Positions 42,606-49,375 of a stretch of 64,000 nt of DNA are shown piece after piece (position 1 is the first letter of the stretch; every line of letters begins with the position of its first letter). The stretch is taken from contig JAGYIL010000002.1 in assembly GCA_018402545.1 (NCBI GenBank), forward strand, positions 186,001 through 250,000. The letters run 5' to 3'. The stretch is from Saccharospirillum sp. (lineage in GTDB: Bacteria; Pseudomonadota; Gammaproteobacteria; Pseudomonadales; Natronospirillaceae). Below the pieces are notes generated by a model. It saw nothing but the letters and a program-made list of their open reading frames with translations. It was not told the origin of the DNA and did not search any database. The translations under genes and the position numbers were made by a program.

Positions 42606-43415
42606 ATGGCGTTCGCCTACCTTGGATCCCGTTACTCTCGTTTCAGCCTGGTGCTGCTCGGCATCCTGCTGACCGCCTGTTCATCTCAGCCAGAGCGCAT
42701 CCGCTCGGCCAGTATCAGTGAAGCGGGTCAACTGGCTCAGTCGGAAAACCCCGACGACCGCGACATTTCCCACCTTTCAGAACCCGCGACACACTGGTAC
42801 GCCGATACGGCAGCGACCCTGATCCTCAATTCAGGTGACCACTCATCAGGGCGTTCACTCGACGGTCATTCGGGCTGGAACGAACCTGAATTCGACTCGG
42901 GGCGATTCTGGGTTGGGCGGTATTTCCCGGAAATTGGCCGGCAATCCACCTATCACAGTCGCCACGGCTACGAATTTGGCGCGGCGGGGTTTGATGATGG
43001 GATGGAGATCACGCTATCTGCCTATTACCTCGATGCGGCTTTTGATCACGAACGAGGCAACACTCTGGAAGACCCGGGTGTTATCGGCTGGCAACTGACT
43101 GCGGGAAAACGCTGGCCCCTGTTCAAGCACCTGTCATTGCAGGCCGGTGGGGGTTTTGGTTCGGGCTGGTTGCTCTGGGAGTACGACAATCCACTGATCG
43201 ATGGCAGCGACCACATTGAAAGCGACAGCCTTGCCTTTTTCAGCATCAGTACACCCCTGTCGCTGCAATCCCATGCGGGGCCAGTGATGACGGAGTTTAT
43301 TGCCCTGCCCACCCTCCGCTTCTCGGAAGATTACAGCGGCGAAGGGTTCAGCAATGACATTACTCACTTTTACCGGGGCATCCCGTTAGCCATACGGATC
43401 AGTGTGGTTTTTTAA
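42606..43415 (+). CDS. Lipoprotein of unknown function, possible outer-membrane barrel
   Basis: The lipoprotein signal ends LLGILLTAC-SSQ. The rest (about 245 residues) alternates polar and aromatic residues with many Gly and Tyr (for example GRFWVGRYFPEIG, YEFGAAGFDDGMEITLSAYYL, LQAGGGFGSGW) and ends in Phe, which suggests beta strands. No family is recognised. AGGGAAATTGTC precedes the ATG. It is divergent from the DUF898 gene. Confidence 0.7.
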   Translation: MAFAYLGSRYSRFSLVLLGILLTACSSQPERIRSASISEAGQLAQSENPDDRDISHLSEPATHWYADTAATLILNSGDHSSGRSLDGHSGWNEPEFDSGRFWVGRYFPEIGRQSTYHSRHGYEFGAAGFDDGMEITLSAYYLDAAFDHERGNTLEDPGVIGWQLTAGKRWPLFKHLSLQAGGGFGSGWLLWEYDNPLIDGSDHIESDSLAFFSISTPLSLQSHAGPVMTEFIALPTLRFSEDYSGEGFSNDITHFYRGIPLAIRISVVF

Positions 43416-43478
43416 TGGACGGGTAATCTTTGTGTATGGTGGCTTGCGCCGTCGGGCAGACCAATTGACGATAGCGGC

Positions 43479-43925
43479 ATGAACCACAGCGCCGCATTTA
43501 AACAGACTGTCCGCTCCGGGCTTTCCCACAGCCTGGGTGCCCGGCTGTCTGTCAGCGGACGATTTCAGTTGCTGCTTATTGCACTTTTGCTGCTTACCTG
43601 GAGTCTCACAGGCGTGCATAGCGCTGCGATGGCAACGCCATCGACGGATCCGTTGGCGGCGGTTATCGCCGCCGATGAAGCGACGCATCATGCGGCCATG
43701 GCCTCACACCACGCTGCGACCGCCAGCGCGCACGGAGACCCTTCTCTGCCTCACGACCATTGTGCCGATCATTGCCTTAGCGTCATGTTGCCCGTGAGCA
43801 ATCCCGAGGTAGCCTCGCGTGAGGTTGCCCTGCCCCCTGAACTACAGTCTGCTCACTGGGAACCCTGGCGAGCTGACCTGACACCCCCGCCCCCAAAACC
43901 CGGTTCGTTTATAACCCTGTCCTGA
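43479..43925 (+). CDS. His-rich small exported protein
   Basis: This 148-residue protein has one hydrophobic N-terminal helix (FQLLLIALLLLTWSLTG) and a His/Ala-rich middle (ATHHAAMASHHAATASAHGD) followed by PHDHCADHCLSVM, which could bind metal. It resembles small accessory proteins found beside copper-resistance genes, but no family is assigned. It precedes the DUF305 gene by 115 bp in the same direction. Confidence 0.6.
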   Translation: MNHSAAFKQTVRSGLSHSLGARLSVSGRFQLLLIALLLLTWSLTGVHSAAMATPSTDPLAAVIAADEATHHAAMASHHAATASAHGDPSLPHDHCADHCLSVMLPVSNPEVASREVALPPELQSAHWEPWRADLTPPPPKPGSFITLS

Positions 43926-44040
43926 GCGCCTTGTGCATCTGGAGACCACTGGCGCAACTCACCTGAACGCGCGGTGCTGAGTGCTCGTCACTGCCAGGAA
44001 CGCAAGGCCACTTATCGATATCTGTAAATAGGGAACGACC

Positions 44041-44754
44041 ATGTCACATCAAACAACTTTATTGCACAGCTCCACCACCATAAACCGCATCCGTAACCTG
44101 AAGTGGATCCCTGCCTTGGCCTTAAGCACCCTGGTGCTTTCCGCCTGCTCTATGCCCATGCACTCGACCATGCAAGAAGGTAAGAGCGGTTCCGCCATGC
44201 ACGGTTCAGACATGTCCGGGATGGGCGCCATGAGCAACAACCCCTTCGCCGCCGCCAATGCCCGCATGATGCAGGACATGCACAGCAACCCGCCCAGCGG
44301 TGATGTCGACTACGACTTTGTCGTCGGCATGATTCCGCATCACCAGGGGGCTGTCGATATGTCGGAGATACTGCTTAAATCCGGTCAGGCAGACCCTGAA
44401 CTGGCCAAGCTGGCCGAGGAGATCATCACCGCGCAAAGTGATGAAATGGCCTTTATGGAAAGCTGGCTGAGAGACAACCCGGACCCCCGGCCCGACGACC
44501 AGGCGGATGAGATCATTCAAGCTTACCAGGCTTCAATGATGACCATGATGGGCGGCATGCACGGCGAACGCGACGCGGACATCAACACCCGCTTTGTAAC
44601 CGGCATGATCCCGCATCACCAGGCCGCCATCGAAATGGCCGAGGTCGTGCTGGAGTACAGTGAGGATGCCATGCTGCGCAACATGGCCGAAGCCGTGGTG
44701 CGCGAACAGAACCGGGAAATCCGGGAAATGCGCGACTGGCTGAATCGCCAGTAA
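44041..44754 (+). CDS. DUF305 lipoprotein
   Basis: The lipoprotein signal (LALSTLVLSAC) is followed by a Met/His-rich stretch (SMPMHSTMQEG ... MHGSDMSGMGAM) and two ferritin-like DUF305 repeats: DYDFVVGMIPHHQGAVDMSEILL and NTRFVTGMIPHHQAAIEMAEVVL. DUF305 proteins often occur in copper-resistance loci, and the Met/His residues could bind copper. Function remains untested. A strong terminator follows. Confidence 0.88.
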   Translation: MSHQTTLLHSSTTINRIRNLKWIPALALSTLVLSACSMPMHSTMQEGKSGSAMHGSDMSGMGAMSNNPFAAANARMMQDMHSNPPSGDVDYDFVVGMIPHHQGAVDMSEILLKSGQADPELAKLAEEIITAQSDEMAFMESWLRDNPDPRPDDQADEIIQAYQASMMTMMGGMHGERDADINTRFVTGMIPHHQAAIEMAEVVLEYSEDAMLRNMAEAVVREQNREIREMRDWLNRQ

Positions 44755-44763
44755 GGCCCTGCC

Positions 44764-44795
44764 GGCTCCGAACGCCTGGCGTTCGGGGCCATTTT
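44764..44795 (+). terminator. Rho-independent terminator
   Basis: GGC-CCGAACG and CGTTCGG-GCC arms (44764-44790, one unpaired base each side) are followed by TTTT. It ends the DUF305 transcript and lies before a convergent cytochrome gene. Confidence 0.85.
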
Positions 44796-44808
44796 ATCGG
44801 ACGTTCAC

Positions 44809-45309
44809 TTATTCATTGGTCGTCTGACCGCGACTGGCGCGTTCGCGTTCCAGCCAGAGTTGATAGATCTCATCCGGCCAGTAACTCTGAAAGCTGGCAA
44901 TCACCTCAACAATCTCGGCCTCACTCAGCGTATCGCCCCAGGCGGGCATAACGCCACCAAGCGGTTCGCCTCCTTCCTCGATCACCATCGACAACACCGC
45001 CAGCGGGTGATGCCAGGCGTGTGCGGTGCCATTGAGCGGCGGCGGCGGATAATTGCCATTGGCATCGAGCGTGCGCCAGTTCGGGGTCGCTTCGGCGTTA
45101 GCACCATGGCAAGCCGCACAATACTGCTCAAAGGTCTCCCGACCCCGTTCAACCTGGGCCCGGGTGTACCAGCGACCGGTCCCCACCTTGCCTTCCAGTG
45201 TCACGTCAGTTAGCGCCAGTCCCGCTTCAGCGCTTTCCACCTCAGACTCGCTGCTCGTATTACAACCCAGAAGGCTAAGCGTTGCGATCAATATTCCCAG
45301 CTTCTTCAT
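44809..45309 (-). CDS. c-type cytochrome lipoprotein
   Basis: A lipoprotein signal (IATLSLLGC) precedes a single-heme class I cytochrome domain of about 110 residues: heme site QYCAACHGA and a probable Met ligand in GVMPAWGDTLSEAEI, followed by the usual C-terminal helix. ATG at 45309 is used. It may pass electrons at the periplasmic face; the partner is unknown. Confidence 0.85.
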   Translation of the reverse strand: MKKLGILIATLSLLGCNTSSESEVESAEAGLALTDVTLEGKVGTGRWYTRAQVERGRETFEQYCAACHGANAEATPNWRTLDANGNYPPPPLNGTAHAWHHPLAVLSMVIEEGGEPLGGVMPAWGDTLSEAEIVEVIASFQSYWPDEIYQLWLERERASRGQTTNE

Positions 45310-45458
45310 AACCACCCGTATGATGTCGTTATCTTATTGTGAACAGGCCATATGAGGTGCCAGCGGCTGACCGACCCTTTAAGCACAGCAAACCACCCCC
45401 ACCCTAACAACCTGTCGCATTATTTATTGAATACTATTGTAACGCCGGAGAGCCTGAA

Positions 45459-46274
45459 ATGTCGGAAGCCATGTTGAAAAACCCCGGTCTGGGCACCTAC
45501 AGACTGAAAGACGACGTCGCTCACCAGGCGGTAACCACGGCACTGGAGCTGGGCTACCGCACCATCGATACCGCCCAGATGTATGAAAACGAAGCCGCCG
45601 TTGGCAAAGCCATTGCCGACAGCCCGGTCAGCCGGGACGAGGTGTTTGTGACCACCAAGGTCTGGGTCGACCAGTTGAGCAAAGCCCGGTTTCGCCCCAG
45701 CGTCGAGAAAAGCCTCGCGCGCCTGACCATGAAATACGTCGATCTGTTGCTGATTCACTGGCCCGCTCCGGAAGGCGATGTCCCCATGGAAGACTACCTG
45801 GGTGAACTGAAAGCCGTGCAGGACGCAGGCCTGACCCGCCACATCGGCGTCTCCAACTTCACCGCCGCCCAGATCGATCAGGCCCTGGAGATACTGGGCC
45901 CCGGCAGCCTGCTGACCAACCAGGTGGAGGTTCACCCCTATCTGCACAATCGCAAGCTGGTCAACCACTGCCAGCAACACGACATTCTGGTCACCGGCTA
46001 CATGCCGCTGGCGGTAGGTCGCGTAAACGACGACCCAGTGCTGAATGCGATTGCTGAAAACAAGGGAGTGTCCCCCGCGCAGGTGGCCCTGGCCTGGGTT
46101 CGGGAGCGCGGCATCATCACCATTCCGTCATCGACCAAGCGACACCATCTGCAAGGCAATCTGGCCGCCATGGATCTGGAGCTGACCGTCTCGGAAATGA
46201 ACCGCATTGATACACTGGACCAGGGGTTGCGCCTGGCTAACCCGAGTTTTGCGCCTGACTGGGATATTGACTGA
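45459..46274 (+). CDS. dkgB: Aldo/keto reductase, DkgB-like
   Basis: This 271-residue enzyme is close to E. coli DkgB: GLGTYRLKDDVAHQAVTTAL, DTAQMYENEAAVG (Asp and Tyr of the catalytic tetrad), VTTKVW (Lys), LIHWPAP (His), GVSNFT and IPSSTKRHHLQGNL at the NADPH site. It reduces 2,5-diketogluconate, methylglyoxal or other aldehydes with NADPH. Its stop lies directly at the edge of the tRNA-tail repeat array. Confidence 0.93.
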   Translation: MSEAMLKNPGLGTYRLKDDVAHQAVTTALELGYRTIDTAQMYENEAAVGKAIADSPVSRDEVFVTTKVWVDQLSKARFRPSVEKSLARLTMKYVDLLLIHWPAPEGDVPMEDYLGELKAVQDAGLTRHIGVSNFTAAQIDQALEILGPGSLLTNQVEVHPYLHNRKLVNHCQQHDILVTGYMPLAVGRVNDDPVLNAIAENKGVSPAQVALAWVRERGIITIPSSTKRHHLQGNLAAMDLELTVSEMNRIDTLDQGLRLANPSFAPDWDID

Positions 46275-46518
46275 CGGGTCGCCCGACTCGTGATATAGGG
46301 TTGGATGTAACGCTGAAATTGGGTTGGTCGGAGAGACAGGATTCAACGGGCAGGCCATCCTGCTGCGACCCACGGGTCGCCCGGCTTGTAATACCGGTTT
46401 GAAATTGATGCTGGATTTGGTTGGTCGGAGAGACAGGATTCAACGGGCAGGCCATCCTGCTGCGACCCACGGGTCGCCCGGCTCGTTATACCGGTTTGAA
46501 ATTGATGCTGGATTTGGT
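46275..46518 (-). repeat. Tandem 97-bp repeats derived from the 3' end of tRNA-Pro
   Basis: Downstream of tRNA-Pro (minus strand) two further copies of its last 20 bases, GAATCCTGTCTCTCCGACCA, occur with spacing of exactly 97 bp (CGGAGAG of the plus strand at 46329, 46426 and, in the tRNA itself, 46523). Between them each unit contains the same unrelated 77 bp with two small hairpins (GCGACCC/GGGTCGC and GCAGG/CCTGC). A partial, diverged unit follows up to the dkgB stop. The layout resembles the rtT repeats after E. coli tyrT. Confidence 0.88.
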
Positions 46519-46595
46519 TGGTCGGAGAGACAGGATTCGAACCTGCGACCCCTACGTCCCGAACGTAGTGCTCTACCAAGCTGAGCTACTCTCCG
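46519..46595 (-). tRNA. tRNA-Pro (anticodon CGG)
   Basis: The 77-base gene reads CGGAGAG ... CTCTCCG for the acceptor stem with encoded CCA. The D arm is GCTC-AGCTTGGTA-GAGC, the anticodon arm CTACG-TTCGGGA-CGTAG, and the T arm GCAGG-TTCGAAT-CCTGT. The anticodon CGG reads CCG (Pro). The arms pair throughout. It resembles E. coli proK. Confidence 0.97.
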
Positions 46596-46672
46596 ATAAA
46601 GGTCGGCGTCGCAAACCATTGATTTAACGGGGCATTTGCGGGAATGTCCGGCGTGGGTATGCGAGCTGCGCA

Positions 46673-46701
46673 ATAGTACGAAGTCGCCGGGTTGGCGTCA
46701 A
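46673..46701 (-). promoter_or_regulatory. Sigma-70 promoter of tRNA-Pro
   Basis: On the minus strand TTGACG (46701-46696) and TACTAT (46678-46673) are spaced by 17 bp and followed by a GC-rich discriminator (TGCGCAGC), as in stable-RNA promoters. The predicted start is about 70 bases before the tRNA. Confidence 0.8.
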
Positions 46702-46786
46702 CTCTGCCAGAGTCAGACGAGCGGTAAGCGGATTGCCTCGGCGCCGGGCGCTCAGGTATGCTTGACGGACTTTCCGGGGAATTTCG

Positions 46787-47317
46787 ATGTCCGACACCAC
46801 CCACTCTGCGTCTGCTGATTCTGGCAAAAGCCGTAAGCTGGATCGAATCGATCTTAAGATCCTTCGAACCCTGCAGGATAACGCTCGCATCTCCTATGTC
46901 GACCTGGCTCAAACGGTCGGATTGTCGACCACACCCTGCATGGACCGGGTAAAACGGCTCGAACAGTCAGGTCTGATTCAGGGATACCAGGCGATACTCT
47001 CACCTGAGGCATTGGGGCTGGGCTTGCTGGTGTTTATCGAGATCACCCTGTCGAATCAGTCGGCCGAGGCGTTTGATGAATTTCGCAAGGCGGTCGATGG
47101 CCTCAGTTACGTGCAGGAGTGCCACCTGGTGTCGGGTCAGTCGGATTATCTGGTTAAAATACGACTGACCGACCTGCCCAGCTACCGCAAGTACCTGGGG
47201 GATCTGTTGCTGGCACTGCCGCACGTGCGGGAGTCTAAAAGTTATATTGTGATGGAAGAGGCAAAACAGTCATCAGCCTTACCGCTGGATTTGATCAGTC
47301 ATCGCTTTAAGCGATGA
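46787..47317 (+). CDS. Lrp/AsnC-family transcriptional regulator
   Basis: The helix-turn-helix (LDRIDLKILRTLQDNARISYVDLAQTVGLSTTPCMDRVKRLEQSGLI) is followed by the RAM/ligand-binding domain (VFIEITLSNQSAEAF ... VQECHLVSGQSDYLVKIRLTDL). At 176 residues it is slightly longer than E. coli Lrp, with extra residues at both ends. GGGGAA precedes the ATG. It stands alone; target genes and effector amino acid are unknown. Confidence 0.9.
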   Translation: MSDTTHSASADSGKSRKLDRIDLKILRTLQDNARISYVDLAQTVGLSTTPCMDRVKRLEQSGLIQGYQAILSPEALGLGLLVFIEITLSNQSAEAFDEFRKAVDGLSYVQECHLVSGQSDYLVKIRLTDLPSYRKYLGDLLLALPHVRESKSYIVMEEAKQSSALPLDLISHRFKR

Positions 47318-47392
47318 TTCATATTAGCCTTTTACCCTGTATTTTTCGGGCAGCCCTTGCTGGCCGACCCTGTTGTACGAAACGGAGAATCA

Positions 47393-48070
47393 ATGATGAA
47401 TACCTGGCATAAACTGGCCCTGCCCCTGGCTCTGTCTGGCGCGGTGTTAACTGGTTGTACTACGCTCGATGCCTACACCGGCGAATCACAGGTCAGCGGC
47501 GCGTCCAAGGGCGCCATCGCTGGCGGTCTGATTGGCGCCGTTCTGGGTGCAGCCACCGCACCGAAAGAAGAACGCGCCAAGCGTGCCCTGATCGGTGCCG
47601 GTATTGGCGGCGTCGCCGGTGGCGGCGTGGGCCTGTATATGGACCGGCAGGAAGCGGAACTGCGCGAAGAGCTGGTCAACAGCGGTGTGCAGGTAGAGCG
47701 CACCGAAGAAGGTGAAATCAACCTGATCATGCCCGGCAACATCACTTTCGATACCGACAGCTCAGAGCTGCGTCCCGACTTTATGGACACGCTCAACTCG
47801 GTTGCCCGGGTTGTTCAGGAGTATGAAAACACCCTGGTCACCATTGAAGGCCACACTGACAGCACCGGCGCTGAAAGCTACAACCAGATGTTGTCTGAAC
47901 GTCGTGCGGCCAGTGTTGCCGAAGTCTTGCTGAGCCAGGGCATTGCGTTTGAACGGGTTGCCGCTGAGGGTTACGGTGAACTGCGTCCCATCGCCGACAA
48001 CAGCACCGCCACGGGCCGGGCGTCTAATCGCCGGGTTGAAATCAGCCTTGAGGCCATCGTTGCCGAATAA
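47393..48070 (+). CDS. OmpA-family lipoprotein, YiaD-like
   Basis: The lipoprotein signal (ALSGAVLTGC) is followed by a Gly-rich double hydrophobic segment (GAIAGGLIGAVLGAA ... LIGAGIGGVAGGGVGLYM) and a C-terminal OmpA peptidoglycan-binding domain (NITFDTDSSELRPDFMDTLNSVA, EGHTDSTGAESYNQMLSERRA, GYGELRPIADNSTATGRASNRRVEI). This is the YiaD layout; it links the outer membrane to the wall. Start at the first of two adjacent ATGs (47393), with GGAG upstream. Confidence 0.9.
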   Translation: MMNTWHKLALPLALSGAVLTGCTTLDAYTGESQVSGASKGAIAGGLIGAVLGAATAPKEERAKRALIGAGIGGVAGGGVGLYMDRQEAELREELVNSGVQVERTEEGEINLIMPGNITFDTDSSELRPDFMDTLNSVARVVQEYENTLVTIEGHTDSTGAESYNQMLSERRAASVAEVLLSQGIAFERVAAEGYGELRPIADNSTATGRASNRRVEISLEAIVAE

Positions 48071-48088
48071 ATCGGTTTCCTTCCTAAC

Positions 48089-48112
48089 AAGCGGCTCCGC
48101 CCGGAGCCGCTT
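48089..48112 (+). terminator. Strong hairpin after the OmpA-like gene
   Basis: AAGCGGCTCCG and CGGAGCCGCTT are perfect 11-bp arms around CC. The T run is short, but the position 18 bp after the stop supports a terminator. Confidence 0.75.
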
Positions 48113-48216
48113 GAAATCCGCGTCGCCATAACCATAATGGCCCCACACCGGGTTCGGCCCTGCTGTGGCCGTCTGTACCCTGCCTTGCGACTTCTGATGC
48201 GGAATTTCCAACCCCT

Positions 48217-48951
48217 ATGACAGCTCCCCTGAAACTGGCCATCCTGGAAACTGATGTGCTGCGCCCCGCACTGAAACCGAGCTATCACAGCTATGGGCGG
48301 ATGTTCACGACCCTGTTAAATAACGTCGATTTCAGTGGCGATATAGAGGTTTTCCCGGTCATTGACGGAAAATACCCGGAATCGATCGACGACTTCGATG
48401 CCTACCTGATCACCGGTAGCCAGCACGATGCCTTTGCAGACGACGACTGGATAGTTCGGTTGCGCGCGTTCTGCAAAGAGGTCTTTGAGGCAGAAAAGCC
48501 CATTATCGGCATTTGTTTTGGCCATCAGTTGCTGGCGCATGCCCTGGGCGGAGCCGCCGGACGAGCCGACCGTGGCTGGGGACTGGGAGTGATGACCTAC
48601 GATTTTGATGAACAGGCCCGGGCCAATCTGCCCGCCTTTGTCGATCAGCCTGAGCCGGTATCCTTGCTGATCAGCCATCGCGATCAGGTACTGACCTTGC
48701 CGCCGGGTGCCGAAACTCTGCTCACCAACGATTTTTGTCGCTACGCGGCCTATCACATTCCGGGCCGGGTGCTGTGTTTTCAGGGGCACCCCGAGTTTAC
48801 CAAAGACTATCAGCAGGCATTGCTGGGGTACCGTGAAGGGGATATTACCGCTGAGCAGATGCAGACGGTTGTCGAGAGCCTGGCGGTTGACCACCAGGGC
48901 GAGCGAATTGCACGCTGGATGCGCGACTTTCTGGACACTCGCCCCCAATAG
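48217..48951 (+). CDS. Class I glutamine amidotransferase-like protein
   Basis: This 244-residue protein has the GATase triad: nucleophile in IIGICFGHQLLAHALGG, His in FQGHPEF and a following Glu. It lacks a synthase domain and belongs to the stand-alone GATase proteins similar to the N-terminal half of GMP synthase. Such enzymes can act on gamma-glutamyl compounds. The physiological substrate is unknown. It is followed 63 bp later by a small membrane protein gene. Confidence 0.88.
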   Translation: MTAPLKLAILETDVLRPALKPSYHSYGRMFTTLLNNVDFSGDIEVFPVIDGKYPESIDDFDAYLITGSQHDAFADDDWIVRLRAFCKEVFEAEKPIIGICFGHQLLAHALGGAAGRADRGWGLGVMTYDFDEQARANLPAFVDQPEPVSLLISHRDQVLTLPPGAETLLTNDFCRYAAYHIPGRVLCFQGHPEFTKDYQQALLGYREGDITAEQMQTVVESLAVDHQGERIARWMRDFLDTRPQ

Positions 48952-49014
48952 CAGGCAGGATGGGCCCAAATCGTACAATTAGCCCATTCAACCGCTGGTG
49001 CACTCCATTCCCCA

Positions 49015-49365
49015 ATGAAACTGATGACCCTGCAACACGCAACCCTGGTACGGCTCTACCCGATGCGCCGGCTGGCCTGGCCGCTGATGACCCTGGGCGC
49101 CCTGGTGTTCCCGGCCATGATCGGCTGGGCGGTGGCGCACCCTGAGCTCAACGGAGACGAACTCTTCACCGGCTTTGTCGCTGGCCTGGGGCTGGTGTTA
49201 CTGGGTGCACTGCTGGCGCTGACCCGACCGGAAAAAGACCCGCCCAAAGGCCTGCGCCAACGGGCCCGACACCTGTGGGAAACTCTGGTGTTCTGGAGCT
49301 GGCTGGTCAGTTTGCTGGTGTTTGCCAGCCTGGCCATCAAGATTCTGAGTTTTTCCGGCGCCTGA
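49015..49365 (+). CDS. Small membrane protein of unknown function
   Basis: This 116-residue protein has three hydrophobic helices (WPLMTLGALVFPAMIGWAV, GFVAGLGLVLLGALLAL, VFWSWLVSLLVFASLAI) separated by a charged loop (TRPEKDPPKGLRQRARHLWE). No family is recognised. It is convergent with the GGDEF gene only 10 bp away. Confidence 0.7.
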   Translation: MKLMTLQHATLVRLYPMRRLAWPLMTLGALVFPAMIGWAVAHPELNGDELFTGFVAGLGLVLLGALLALTRPEKDPPKGLRQRARHLWETLVFWSWLVSLLVFASLAIKILSFSGA

Positions 49366-49375
49366 ATCGGGCCGG

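Noticed and set aside
36906-45309. Possible copper-resistance island acquired by transfer
   Set aside because: Base composition and codon use look like the rest of the window, and the only mobile element is the insertion sequence on one side.
46275-46518. Direct repeats considered as a CRISPR array
   Set aside because: The period is 97 bp and the whole unit is conserved, with no variable spacers; it begins with tRNA 3'-end sequence.
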